DNA of 64,000 bases from G039954875 sp047528275 (GCA_047528275.1 CP180023.1:682001-746000); one strand, 5' to 3'. Positions 21,058 through 30,744 are shown, numbered from the stretch's first letter. The notes: generated by a model not told the origin, from the letters alone. Made by a program: numbers and translations.

Positions 21058-21279
21058 ATGAATCTTATACTGACCTTATTGGGTACTTTTGGAACCACAG
21101 AGATCGTCGTCATCGTGATTCTAGCTCTTTTATTGTTCGGTGGAAAAAAGATCCCTGAGCTCATGAAGGGTTTAGGAATAGGGTTGAAGGAGTTTAAGAA
21201 AGCTACCCAAAAGGAAACTGAAGGGGAAGATAAAAATAAATCTGAATCAACAGACAAAGAAAAAACATCATCTACTTAA
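21058..21279 (+). CDS. tatA: Sec-independent translocase protein TatA/TatE
   Basis: This is a small protein of 73 residues with one membrane segment (EIVVIVILALLLFGGKKIPE) and the family hinge FGGKKIPELMKGLG, followed by an amphipathic helix (IGLKEFKKATQKE) and a charged, disordered tail. It oligomerises around TatC to carry folded proteins across the inner membrane. No tatC lies in this window. A -7 box sits 21 bases upstream. Confidence 0.95.
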   Translation: MNLILTLLGTFGTTEIVVIVILALLLFGGKKIPELMKGLGIGLKEFKKATQKETEGEDKNKSESTDKEKTSST

Positions 21280-21361
21280 GACTTGTGAGGAAAATTCATT
21301 TTTCTAATTTTACCTACTTAGTTCTTTCTCTGTCAGTATTGAGAAATATTAAAATAATATC

Positions 21362-22645
21362 ATGATTAATAAATATTTCTTCCTTACCTTTTCATTATTT
21401 TATCATTGGGGTCAAGCTCAAACACATCTCGATATACAGATCCAAACCTTTCCTGATTTGCAGAGAGAGATCCCATCAGATCAGCCTAGTATACTCGTTG
21501 AGCAGTCTGATTTGGATTATATCCAAAGTATAGACAGCATATGGCGAGACGGATTCCAAAAATCTGAACTATTTACTGACGAAGGGATCCATGGAGAGCC
21601 TATCACTACGGTAGAAGTCGATCAGTTGAAAGAACGTCTTCAAACACTCAATCAAAAGTCTCAAATAAATATACTCCAATACAATACTACCGTATACGCT
21701 GCTGTAGAAAGTCATTTACGTATGGGGAAACATTTAGGAAAAATCTTTGCATTGGCTGAATTTTACTTCCCACTTTTTGAAGAAATATTGACCAAGTACA
21801 ATATTCCAAAAGAATTGAAATACTTGGCCATTGTAGAATCCAATCTCAATGCAAAAGCCATCTCAAGAGCTGGAGCACAAGGAATCTGGCAGTTTATTCC
21901 TGAGACCGGCAGGTTGTACGAACTCTACAAAACCGGTTTTCATGACGATAGAAATGATCCAGTCAAAGCCACAGAAGCCGCTTGTCGTTATCTCAAAGAT
22001 CTCTACGACCGCATTAGAGATTGGGCATTGGTATTAGCTGCTTACAATGCTGGTCCAGGTACCGTAGAAAAAGCATTGCAACGTTCTGGAGGCGAAAAAG
22101 ACTTCTGGTACTTGCAACCTTACCTACCTAGAGAGACGAGAAATTACGTTCCCAAATTCATCGCTATAAATTATGTGATGAATTATTACAAAGAGCACAA
22201 TATCTTACCTGAACACCTCCACCTAAGTTACGATCAAACTGAAGTCGTACTTATCGATAAAAAAGTTTCTCTAAACCTTCTGGCCGAAGAATTGAATATT
22301 CCTCGTGAGGAGTTAACCTTTTTAAATCCCCAGTATGTCCTTGGGATTGTGCCAAATGGAGATAAATTTTTCCTAAGGTTACCCAAAAATAAGATTGCCT
22401 TGTTTGCAGAGAAAGAGGATATCCTATATGCTCGCGGAGAAAAATTACCGGATCAGATTTTTAATCGTAGACGATATAAAAAGTCTTTTAAGAATTCCAA
22501 GAAAACCCGAAGAACTTCATTACCCTTTAAAAGGTCCCGAAAAAAATCTTCGGTGAGTAAATTTGTCCGTACTAGAAGAAAGGGAAGAAAACAAACCGTT
22601 GTCGCTAAGAAATCTAGGAATAGACTGCAAAGCATTAAAAAGTAG
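21362..22645 (+). CDS. mltD: Lytic transglycosylase, MltD-like
   Basis: The 427-residue murein hydrolase carries a short signal peptide (MINKYFFLTFSLFYHWGQA, cut near residue 19-20). The SLT domain spans about 135-260: ELKYLAIVESNLNAKA with the catalytic Glu159, then AGAQGIWQFIPETGR and LVLAAYNAGPGTVEKAL. One LysM-like segment follows at about 300-345 (VSLNLLAEELNIPREELTFL). It cleaves the glycan strands of peptidoglycan in the periplasm. The C-terminal 60 residues are unusual: almost only Lys, Arg and Ser, where relatives often carry a further LysM repeat. The frame is intact. Confidence 0.92.
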   Translation: MINKYFFLTFSLFYHWGQAQTHLDIQIQTFPDLQREIPSDQPSILVEQSDLDYIQSIDSIWRDGFQKSELFTDEGIHGEPITTVEVDQLKERLQTLNQKSQINILQYNTTVYAAVESHLRMGKHLGKIFALAEFYFPLFEEILTKYNIPKELKYLAIVESNLNAKAISRAGAQGIWQFIPETGRLYELYKTGFHDDRNDPVKATEAACRYLKDLYDRIRDWALVLAAYNAGPGTVEKALQRSGGEKDFWYLQPYLPRETRNYVPKFIAINYVMNYYKEHNILPEHLHLSYDQTEVVLIDKKVSLNLLAEELNIPREELTFLNPQYVLGIVPNGDKFFLRLPKNKIALFAEKEDILYARGEKLPDQIFNRRRYKKSFKNSKKTRRTSLPFKRSRKKSSVSKFVRTRRKGRKQTVVAKKSRNRLQSIKK

Positions 22646-22728
22646 CATCATAAGTTGATCTTCTCCAAAATCTTATCGAAAAAATTACTATTTGTGTAAA
22701 TAAAAATTATTCTTATCAACAAAGAAAC

Positions 22729-23376
22729 ATGATCCAAGAAAATATCCCTACATTCCCCCCTATAAAATGTATAGATTTTATTAATAACTGTTGGAGAATT
22801 TTCAACCAAAGTATCCAAGATTATCATCGGATCGACGATATCGATGTCCCGATACAAAATCCCTATCCGAAAAACGATCTCCAACATTTACTCTATTTGA
22901 AAAATTGGATCGATACGATACAATGGCATCTTGAAGACCTCATTCGAGATCCCAAGATTGACCCTAAGGAAGGTATGAAGCTCAAATACCGGATAGATGC
23001 CTCTAATCAAGAACGCACAGATTTGGTAGAATCTATTGATGTTTACTTCTTAAACTGGTATCAAGATACTAAGCCTCTGGCCGGAGCTAAGATTAATACC
23101 GAAAGCCCTGCTTGGACTGTAGATAGGCTATCGATATTAGCTCTGAAGATCTATCACATGGAAGAACAAGTTCAGAGGAGCTATACCTCTCTAACTCACA
23201 AAAACCAATGTAGAAAAAAATTGTATCTACTACAAATCCAACAAGAAGATCTCTTTACAGCCATTGAAGAATTGCTTGAAGATATCCAATCTGGCAGGAA
23301 ATACATAAAAGTCTACAAACAAATGAAAATGTACAATGACGAGACATTGAACCCTATTCTCTACAAAAATCAATAA
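22729..23376 (+). CDS. DUF4254 family protein
   Basis: A soluble, largely helical protein of 215 residues. The pattern INNCWRIFNQSIQDYHRIDD, then LLYLKNWIDTIQWHLEDLIR, then IDASNQERTDLVESIDVYF, then ESPAWTVDRLSILALKIYHM agrees with the DUF4254 family, which in Bacteroidota usually sits next to a GT9 glycosyltransferase. It has no signal peptide. Function is unknown; the fixed partnership suggests a role in lipopolysaccharide or surface-glycan assembly. Its stop codon is followed after one base by the ATG of the GT9 gene, so the two are cotranscribed. Confidence 0.88.
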   Translation: MIQENIPTFPPIKCIDFINNCWRIFNQSIQDYHRIDDIDVPIQNPYPKNDLQHLLYLKNWIDTIQWHLEDLIRDPKIDPKEGMKLKYRIDASNQERTDLVESIDVYFLNWYQDTKPLAGAKINTESPAWTVDRLSILALKIYHMEEQVQRSYTSLTHKNQCRKKLYLLQIQQEDLFTAIEELLEDIQSGRKYIKVYKQMKMYNDETLNPILYKNQ

Positions 23377-23377
23377 A

Positions 23378-24427
23378 ATGCCTTCGGCTCAAAGAAACAT
23401 CTTGGTCATACGTTTTTCCTCCTTAGGAGATATTGCTGTTGTTGTGCCATTGATGGATCTATTGACTAGGACTTATCCCGACGATCGTTTTATCTTCCTG
23501 ACCAAACAAGAATTTATCCCTCTATTGGATAAACTCTCCAATGTATACCCTTATCCTTTTGATCCTCATCAAACACACAAAGGATTTCGAGGACTATACA
23601 GGCTTTATAGATCACTTAAAGAGTTGAATATCAGACAAATTGTAGATATTCACGATGTGATCCGATCCAAAATCCTGCGAAGTTTTTTTAGTTTTTCAAA
23701 GGTCTCTATGGCTGTCATCGAAAAAGGTAGGAAGGAAAAAAAAGACCTCGTCCGCCGACGAGACAAACGTTTATATCCCTTAAAACCTACTATAGAGCGA
23801 TATGCCGATGTCTTTCGTTCGCTTGGATTTCAAATCTACTTGAGCCACGCACTCCCATCTAAAAAAAAATCTCCCTCGACTGCAGTTAATTTTGTAGGTC
23901 ACGAAAAAAAAGAAACATGGATCGGTATTGCTCCTTTTGCTCATTATCGGGAGAAACGTTACCCTTTAGAAAAAATGGAAAAGGTCATTAGGTTCCTCAA
24001 TAAAAAAAATGTCAAAATCTTCCTTTTTGGTGGAGGAAAATCCGAGGAGACGTATGCAGCGCAATGGGCTCAACGGTTTGAGAATGTAACTAGTCTTGTG
24101 GCTAAATTCACATGGGTCGAGGAGCTCCATATGATCCGAGCACTTGACGTGATGTTGAGTATGGACTCAGCCAATATGCATCTCGCCTCTATAGTAGGGA
24201 CAAGAGTAGTGTCGATATGGGGAGCTACTCATCCATTTGCCGGATTTTACGGTTATGGTCAATGTCCTGATGATGCTATACAAACGCAGCTGGATTGCCG
24301 GCCTTGTTCTGTATTTGGAGATAAGATTTGTTGGAGGGGAGATTGGGCTTGCATGGACCTCATCTCTAAAGACCATATCGTAGATCGATTATTAGGTATC
24401 ATGGATCAAAATACTGACAATGTTTGA
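23378..24427 (+). CDS. Glycosyltransferase family 9 (heptosyltransferase-like)
   Basis: The 349-residue protein opens with ILVIRFSSLGDIAVVVPLMD, the standard N-terminus of GT9/heptosyltransferase enzymes. The second Rossmann domain carries IGIAPFAHYREKRYPLEKM and the nucleotide-sugar site SMDSANMHLASIVGTRVVSI followed by WGATHPFAGFYGYGQ. Cys residues cluster at the C-terminus (CRPCSVFGDKICWRGDWAC), a feature seen in relatives. It likely adds a heptose or similar sugar to the lipopolysaccharide core on the cytoplasmic face. It is the last gene of the envelope run and converges on clpC, with 121 bases between. Confidence 0.93.
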   Translation: MPSAQRNILVIRFSSLGDIAVVVPLMDLLTRTYPDDRFIFLTKQEFIPLLDKLSNVYPYPFDPHQTHKGFRGLYRLYRSLKELNIRQIVDIHDVIRSKILRSFFSFSKVSMAVIEKGRKEKKDLVRRRDKRLYPLKPTIERYADVFRSLGFQIYLSHALPSKKKSPSTAVNFVGHEKKETWIGIAPFAHYREKRYPLEKMEKVIRFLNKKNVKIFLFGGGKSEETYAAQWAQRFENVTSLVAKFTWVEELHMIRALDVMLSMDSANMHLASIVGTRVVSIWGATHPFAGFYGYGQCPDDAIQTQLDCRPCSVFGDKICWRGDWACMDLISKDHIVDRLLGIMDQNTDNV

Positions 24428-24548
24428 TGCTTTGTAGGAAAAATATGGAAATATCCTATGACTTTTTTCTTTTGGTCATCCCCCATCTTGATCGTCCACT
24501 TGTCCATGACGGATTGTATCTTTCTTATCATATACAGCTTTGCAATCA

Positions 24549-27101
24549 TTATATATTATTATTAAAATAATTTTTATTGATTATGATATTTATACTGTCT
24601 TTTTGTTGATTTAAGTCTATCAATAACTCATCGCCTTTTTGTAGCTCTCCATTGATGATGTATTCTGCTATAGGGTCTTCGATAAATCTTTGTATGGCTC
24701 TCTTTAATGGACGAGCGCCGTATTCTTTATCAAAACCCTTTTCGGCAATGAATTTCTTAGCTGATGCTGAGAGTTTTAATTTATATTCCAATTGAGATAT
24801 TCGCTTGAAGAGTTTTTTCAACTCGATATCGATGATACGGTCGATATGTTCTTGTTGTAATGAGTTGAATAGGATAACATCATCGATTCGATTCAAAAAC
24901 TCTGGAGCAAAGGTTCGTTTTAATGCGTTTTCTATCATGACTTTAGCATGTTTTGTGGCGTTTTTTTTTCTAGCAGTAGTACCGAATCCAATACCTTCTC
25001 CAAAATCCCTCAATTGCCGTGTACCCACATTTGAGGTCAGAATGATCACAGTATTTTTAAAGTCTACTTTACGTCCCGAGCTGTCTGTGATGCTTCCGTC
25101 GTCGAGTACTTGTAGCAATAGATTGTATACATCAGGATGTGCTTTTTCGATCTCGTCTAATAGGATCACTGCGTAGGGTTTGCGACGAACGGTCTCGCTC
25201 AATTGACCGCCTTCATCATAGCCGACATATCCGGGAGGAGCACCTAAAAGTCTCGAAACAGAAAATTTTTCCATGTATTCACTCATATCGACACGCACTA
25301 AGGCTTCTTCAGAATCGAAAAGTTCCTCGGCAAGTACCTTAGCTAGTTGGGTTTTTCCTATACCAGTATCTCCTATGAAAATGAAGGATCCTATGGGACG
25401 ATTAGGGTCTTTTAATCCTGCTCTATTGCGCTGGATGGCTTTGACTACTTTTTCTATGGCTTCATCTTGTCCAATGATTTTTTCTTTCATTAAATCAGGC
25501 ATTTGGACTAATTTTTTCATTTCGGTTTGGGCCACGCGATGGACTGGAACGCCACTCATCATTGATACTACTTCTGCTACGTTTTCTTCAGAGACGATCT
25601 CTTTATTTTCTTTGGAGGTTTTTTCCCAAAATCTCTGGGCCTCTAGTAATTCTTTTTCTATGCGTTTTTCACTATCTCTTAGACGTGCTGCTTCTTCATA
25701 CTTTTGACTTTTGACCACTTTAGATTTTTCTGTTCGGATATTTTCCAATTGTTTTTCCAGAGAAACGATCTCTGGAGGAACCTTGATATTTTTGATGTGT
25801 ACGCGTGAGCCAGCTTCGTCCAATGCGTCGATGGCCTTATCGGGTAGATGACGATCTATAATGTATCTGGCTGTGAGGTGTACACAAGCTTTGATGGCCT
25901 CATCGGTGTAAATAACACTGTGGTGTACTTGATATTTGTCTTTAATTTGATCCAATATTTCGATGGTTTCTTCCTCTGTAGTAGGCTCTACAAGTATTTT
26001 TTGAAAACGACGGTCTAGTGCTCCGTCTTTTTCTATGTATTGCCTGTATTCGTCCAAAGTAGTGGCACCGATGCATTGGATCTCTTCACGAGCTAGGGCG
26101 GGTTTGAATATATTGGAGGCGTCCAATGAGCCTGTGGTACCACCAGCACCCACTAGAGTGTGGATCTCATCCATGAAGACGATGATGTTTATATTTTTTT
26201 CCAATTCGTTTAGTATGGCTTTAGCCCTTTCTTCAAATTGGCCTCTATATTTGGTGCCGGCAACCATACCGACTACATCTAGCATGATCACTCGCTTGTT
26301 GTACAATACGCGGGAGACTTTACGTTGTGTGATACGTAAAGCCAAGCCTTCAGCGATGGCCGATTTGCCTACTCCAGGTTCACCAATGAGCAAGGGATTG
26401 TTTTTTTTCCGTCTACTCAATATTTGAGAGACACGTTCTACTTCTTTATTACGGCCCACGACTGGATCTAGTTTACCTTCTAGAGCCATCAAGGTTAGGT
26501 CTCGACCAAAATTGTCCAGCACGGGGGTACGACTTTTTGTAGAAGTACCTCCTGGATAAGCGCCTCCAGGAGTACCTCCACCACTTCCAAAAGTACTTCC
26601 TCCCTCGATCTCTTCATCGGAATAGACCGCTTGTGGGAAACTTTTTTTTGTATGATTGTTTTGGTATTGAAATTCGAATTCTTTTCGTACAATATTATAA
26701 TTCATATTGAAAAGTTTAAATATTTTAGTGATTGGGTCATGTTCATTGCGCAATATGCATAGGAGTAAATGGGCTGTATCTATCTCCGAACTTTGAAATA
26801 ATCTAGCTTCCAAATAAGCCGTTTTTAAGACCCGTTCTGCTTGTTTAGTCAACTCGAAACTTTCCTTATCTTCCCCTTTCAAAAGGGGGTTGGCTAGTAT
26901 GATTGTCTCTATTTTTTTACGTACTTCTTGCAAATCAATATCGAGTGCATGCAAAATATTAACTGCCCTACCTTCTCCATTTCGAATTATTCCTAATATC
27001 AAATGTTCTGTTCCAATCTGCTCGTGACCAAGACGTAAGGCTTCCTCTCTACTATATTTGATCACTTCTTGGAGTCTGGGTGAAAAATTATCATTTATCA
27101 T
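24549..27101 (-). CDS. clpC: Clp ATPase ClpC (class I AAA+ unfoldase)
   Basis: The 850-residue protein has the full ClpC order: an N-terminal Clp-N double repeat (FSPRLQEVIKYSREEALRLG, HEQIGTEHLILGIIRNGEG), a Gly-rich linker near residue 170-190, AAA-1 with Walker A GEPGVGKS and Walker B IVFMDEIHT, the middle coiled coil with a UVR-type motif, and AAA-2 with Walker A GDTGIGKT and LLDEIEKAHPDVYN. It unfolds proteins for degradation by ClpP. The last dozen residues (SINIIINKNYFNNNI) are encoded by an AT-only stretch and look like a random extension into flanking DNA. The gene is alone on its strand, convergent with GT9. Confidence 0.97.
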   Translation of the reverse strand: MINDNFSPRLQEVIKYSREEALRLGHEQIGTEHLILGIIRNGEGRAVNILHALDIDLQEVRKKIETIILANPLLKGEDKESFELTKQAERVLKTAYLEARLFQSSEIDTAHLLLCILRNEHDPITKIFKLFNMNYNIVRKEFEFQYQNNHTKKSFPQAVYSDEEIEGGSTFGSGGGTPGGAYPGGTSTKSRTPVLDNFGRDLTLMALEGKLDPVVGRNKEVERVSQILSRRKKNNPLLIGEPGVGKSAIAEGLALRITQRKVSRVLYNKRVIMLDVVGMVAGTKYRGQFEERAKAILNELEKNINIIVFMDEIHTLVGAGGTTGSLDASNIFKPALAREEIQCIGATTLDEYRQYIEKDGALDRRFQKILVEPTTEEETIEILDQIKDKYQVHHSVIYTDEAIKACVHLTARYIIDRHLPDKAIDALDEAGSRVHIKNIKVPPEIVSLEKQLENIRTEKSKVVKSQKYEEAARLRDSEKRIEKELLEAQRFWEKTSKENKEIVSEENVAEVVSMMSGVPVHRVAQTEMKKLVQMPDLMKEKIIGQDEAIEKVVKAIQRNRAGLKDPNRPIGSFIFIGDTGIGKTQLAKVLAEELFDSEEALVRVDMSEYMEKFSVSRLLGAPPGYVGYDEGGQLSETVRRKPYAVILLDEIEKAHPDVYNLLLQVLDDGSITDSSGRKVDFKNTVIILTSNVGTRQLRDFGEGIGFGTTARKKNATKHAKVMIENALKRTFAPEFLNRIDDVILFNSLQQEHIDRIIDIELKKLFKRISQLEYKLKLSASAKKFIAEKGFDKEYGARPLKRAIQRFIEDPIAEYIINGELQKGDELLIDLNQQKDSINIIINKNYFNNNI

Positions 27102-27332
27102 AATGGCTTAAAATTAGAAAACTTTGTATACTTATGTTTTTAGGGTCAGGAATTATGCCACTTATCTAAAAGTAAGTACTGCATATCAAAGAATCTGTCA
27201 ATATGACACTTTTTAATTTCATCAATCAAATGAGATTAAATTTAGATGTACATGATTTTCCCTGGAAAATTACAAGCTAAGATAAATATTCGAATTAATT
27301 AAAATGAATATCGGAAATTGAAGTAAGTCCCT

Positions 27333-28401
27333 ATGAGGAATATTGATTTTTCTTTTAATGATCATCTGGGTTTGGTAAAACATCTTGGTCTAAGATTGGT
27401 CATGGTAGAACGTTTGAGAAATCACGATCAATGATGGCAACAGGCTCTCGTCTTATCAGTGGACACTCGAAAATGCATGAAGTTATTGAAAGGGAGCTTT
27501 CCGTTTTTTATCATCATGAAGCTGTATTGATGTTCAATTCAGAATATAATGCTAATTATAGGTCCATTTTACAGTATTTTACAAAAAAAAATAGGGAGGA
27601 GATAGAGTCCTTTTTTATGAGCTAGTATATAATTTGACTCGTTATGGGATCCGTTTAAGTTGATCCGATCGGTTGAAATTTAAGCATAATGACTTGCAAG
27701 ATCTGAAGAAAAAGCTTTAAAAAGTGCACGGTACGAGATATGTCATTTTAGAGAGTCTTTATTCTATGGATGGAGATATTGCCACTTTGTCGGATCTTGT
27801 AGCATTATGTCAGAAACATTCGGTTTATCTTATTATAAATGAAATGCATAGTACAGGAATTTAAGGGTAGTATAGAGATGGGTTTATCCTATCCTTGGAT
27901 TTGCAAGACCATTTTTTACCTGGTTGCATATTTCTTGAAAATTCGTTAATATTCATAGGGATGTCATTATTGGTTGTGAACAGTTGAAAATTTTTTTTGA
28001 TTAATTTCGCATTCCCCTTCATCTACACTACAGTGCTCTTCTATGAAATTTTAGTAAGTATATAAATAGTTCATTGCTATTTGAGGGCTTCTACAGTCGA
28101 TCGAGCATGGGTTTAAAAAGTCGTTGACGATTTTCAAAAAGGTGTTTAAAAGTATGGCTTGTCATCTCGTTTTTCTCTCAATGGTACATCTATCTAAATT
28201 TTCATGCCGGAGGAGAAAGACGATTTGCATAAACTTGAAGTCGACTTGAAGGGTATCGGCTATGCTGTCAAAGCTATCTTCTCACTCACTTTGCCCAAAG
28301 GCAACGAACGTCTCCATATCTACCTGCATAGTTTTAATACTGAAAAGAAGATCGACGGTTTACTTTTGCAGTTGTTTAAAAACATATGGATTAGCTCATA
28401 A
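27333..28401 (+). pseudogene. bioF: 8-amino-7-oxononanoate synthase (BioF), decayed
   Basis: From ATG 27333 the text FNDHLGLVKH matches the NDYLGL opening of BioF, and after one shift GSRLISGHSKMHEVIEREL and FYHHEAVLMFNSEYNAN are the classic GSRL.SG...H..LE and F.....ALLFNSGY.AN blocks. Further pieces include RYVILESLYSMDGDIATLSD (SvFSMdGDiApL) and, at the end, EEKDDLHKLEVDLKGIGYAV with LPKGNERLHIYLHSF. Stops and frame changes are many, and the PLP-lysine region cannot be made out. The gene overlaps the start of the bioD remnant, as in a biotin operon. The intact enzyme would make the first ring precursor of biotin. Confidence 0.85.
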
Positions 28402-29005
28402 AATCTTTGTCACGGTAAATCGATACAGGAATAGGCAAGATATTGGTCTCTGCGATCCTTATTGAGGCTTTGCAGGCTGATTGTTGAAAGTCAGTGCAAA
28501 TTGAAAACCTCCATCAAAGCGATACATAAGAAGTATAAGCGCTTATCAGTCACAGTAAACATTTGGTATATCTGGAATCTTATCACTTATCGCAACTATT
28601 CTCGCCTCATGCAGCGGTACCCCTGGATGGCATCGCTATAGAAATAGAGAAGATCATCCCGCCCAAGATCGATCATTATTTGATAGTCGAAGGGGTGGGG
28701 GGGGTAACTTGTTGGTGCTATTGTCTGAGAAAAATACCGTATTCGATCTGATCCGTTCGGACTAGCATATGATCCTTGTATTTTGCCACTATTTTTGCAG
28801 CATCAATCATACTTTGCTTTTTATATAACGACTTTTACATTTTGGTATACGGCCTGTAGGTTTCGTCTTCAACGGTGCTAAAAATTCTACTACCGAAAAG
28901 ATCATTCAGGTTTATAATGACTTACCTGTCATTGGTAGATTAGAATCAGGAGAAAAGGTCACTCCGGTAATGATCCGTCGCTATGCAGCCATTTGGTATG
29001 AGTAA
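28386..29005 (+). pseudogene. bioD: Dethiobiotin synthetase (BioD), decayed
   Basis: The remnant starts at about 28386 with KIFVT and, in the next frame, IDTGIGKILVSAILIEAL, which is the modified P-loop of BioD (VTGIDTGIGKT). A clean stretch follows: HLVYLESYHLSQLFSPHAAV, PLDGIAIEIEKIIPPKIDHY and LIVEGVGG. A run of G bases near 28695 shifts the frame, after which NLLVLLSEKNTVFDLI continues. It ends RPVGFVFNGAKNSTTEKIIQ, YNDLPVIGRLESGEKVTP and TAA at 29003. At least four lesions exist. BioD closes the ureido ring of dethiobiotin; with bioF also dead, biotin synthesis from this locus is lost. Confidence 0.88.
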
Positions 29006-29021
29006 ATCTTGTCGGTATTGG

Positions 29022-30731
29022 CTAGTCGTAGAGATCCAGCCCCAGGCGTTCTCTCAGTTGTGCTACATAGGGGTTTCTTTCTACCAGAAAACGGTACTTC
29101 TCTTCTGGGGTATAGATCGTCTTGAGAAGTTGACCAGCTTTTACAACTGGCTCAAATTGTATGCGAAAGTTATGAAGTTCTTGGCGAAGATGTTCTAAGA
29201 ATTCTTGTTGTATAGAGGAAAATTCACCTGCAGCCGCATGAGAAGAAAAATATAAACACACTTTATTATCAATAAGTTCCCATTTAAATGTGCTTAATAT
29301 ATTCCATAGAGGAGTGTTTTGACGTAGTAAGGGATTTTTTAAGAAGTCATCCCAAGCGCGTTGAAATTCTTCAACTGTATAGGAATCATTAGGTAAGTTT
29401 TTTAACGGTCTATCTGGATCTTTATCCAATCGTGGCTCCTCCAGAGCCTGGAGGATACTGAAATGAGTGGGGCGTGAAGGGGATGTTATAGGGGGTTCTA
29501 CAGGATGAACTAGCGATTGATCTGAAGCAGTTTGTTGGTGAGTGGGCTCCACCATAGTTGTTTGTATCTGTTTTTCAATTGATTTAGAATCATCCTCACC
29601 CTTTAGAGGTGATTGAGCCTTTGTTTCTCTACTCGGAAGAATATCAAATTTTTTTTTTATTGTATGATTGTTAGTAGTTAGAGAAGCCAATTGCATCAAA
29701 GCGATCTCTATGGAAAGCCGAGGATTTTTGCTCGATTTGTAGTTCAGTTCTGTGCGTTTGCAAAGTTCTAAGGCGTTAATTAGAAAATCCGGAAGCGTCT
29801 CCTCTGCTTGTGTGATATAGTTTTGCTTGGTCTCTTCATCGAACTCCAATAGAGCGAGCGTACGTGGGTCCTTCGATACGAGAAGATCCCTGAAATGTGA
29901 AGTCAATCCGATGATGAATAGTTCAGCGTCAAACCCCGTCTGCAAGACTTCATCGAGTAATAATAAGGTCTGTGGGATATCTTTTCGGAGAAAGAGATCC
30001 GTTATTTTGAAGTAATAGTCCCGGTCTAGGATACCTAGTTGGTCCACTACGACCTCTCTAGTTAATACTTTTCCAGCGAAGGAGATTAGTCGATCCAAGA
30101 TGGAAAGTGCATCGCGTAGTGCACCATCAGCCCGTTGTGCGATAAAAAACAAAGCTTCATCACTGGCTTCGATACCCTCTTTTTGGGTGATGTCTTTCAG
30201 ATGCAGTTGGATTTCTTTCACAGAAATACGCCGAAATTCATACACCTGACAACGTGAGAGTATTGTAGGCAGGATCTTATGCTTTTCGGTAGTAGCCAAG
30301 ATGAATATCGCATGTCGAGGAGGCTCTTCAAGGGTTTTTAAAAAAGCATTAAAGGCGGCTTGTGAGAGCATATGTACCTCGTCGATGATGTATACTTTAT
30401 ATCGGCCCTGTTGTGGGGCAAAACGCACCTGATCGATGAGATTTCGGATGTCGTCTACCGAATTATTGGAAGCAGCATCGAGTTCGAAAACATTGAAGTT
30501 GAAATCACTTGTTCCTGTTTGATGAGAGACGGTATTAATTTTTTGAGCCAAAATACGTGCACAAGTGGTCTTACCTACACCCCGTTGCCCACAAAACAAT
30601 AAAACCTGTGCCAAGCGATTTTCTTCGATGGATTTTTTGAGGGTATCAGTGATGGTCTTTTGCCCTACGACATCTTCAAAACTTCTGGGGCGATATTTTC
30701 TAGCTGAAACGATATAAGAGGACACTTGCAT
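29022..30731 (-). CDS. dnaX: DNA polymerase III subunit gamma/tau
   Basis: The clamp-loader ATPase, 569 residues from ATG 30731; an upstream Met in the same frame exists but the family start is at ARKYRPRSFEDVVGQ. Walker A is GQRGVGKTT, followed by FELDAASNNSVDDIRNLIDQ, the Walker B YIIDEVHMLS, the arginine finger region LEEPPRHAIFILATTE and the SRC motif TILSRCQVYEF. The C-terminal tau-like part carries a Pro/Ser/Thr-rich linker. Notably, the four zinc-binding Cys that normally lie between Walker A and ELDAAS are all missing; the loop is only about 20 residues (KINTVSHQTGTSDFN). The frame is intact. Confidence 0.95.
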   Translation of the reverse strand: MQVSSYIVSARKYRPRSFEDVVGQKTITDTLKKSIEENRLAQVLLFCGQRGVGKTTCARILAQKINTVSHQTGTSDFNFNVFELDAASNNSVDDIRNLIDQVRFAPQQGRYKVYIIDEVHMLSQAAFNAFLKTLEEPPRHAIFILATTEKHKILPTILSRCQVYEFRRISVKEIQLHLKDITQKEGIEASDEALFFIAQRADGALRDALSILDRLISFAGKVLTREVVVDQLGILDRDYYFKITDLFLRKDIPQTLLLLDEVLQTGFDAELFIIGLTSHFRDLLVSKDPRTLALLEFDEETKQNYITQAEETLPDFLINALELCKRTELNYKSSKNPRLSIEIALMQLASLTTNNHTIKKKFDILPSRETKAQSPLKGEDDSKSIEKQIQTTMVEPTHQQTASDQSLVHPVEPPITSPSRPTHFSILQALEEPRLDKDPDRPLKNLPNDSYTVEEFQRAWDDFLKNPLLRQNTPLWNILSTFKWELIDNKVCLYFSSHAAAGEFSSIQQEFLEHLRQELHNFRIQFEPVVKAGQLLKTIYTPEEKYRFLVERNPYVAQLRERLGLDLYD

Positions 30732-30736
30732 GAGCA

Positions 30737-30744
30737 CAAAGGTA
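30737..30744 (-). promoter_or_regulatory. -7 box (TACCTTTG) immediately upstream of dnaX
   Basis: Exact TAnnTTTG on the minus strand. Its last base is only five bases from the dnaX ATG, so transcription starting at the usual distance would begin at or next to the start codon, giving a leaderless or almost leaderless message. No -33 element at normal spacing was found. Confidence 0.35.

Noticed and set aside
24428..24548. A terminator between GT9 and clpC
   Set aside because: A short GGAAATATCC self-complementary stretch exists near 24450 but the stem is weak and no proper T run follows.
25273..25707. Open frame of 144 codons on the plus strand inside clpC
   Set aside because: It is the antisense shadow of a highly conserved gene and has no start context or family features. 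The same applies to frames opposite tig, clpP and trpS.
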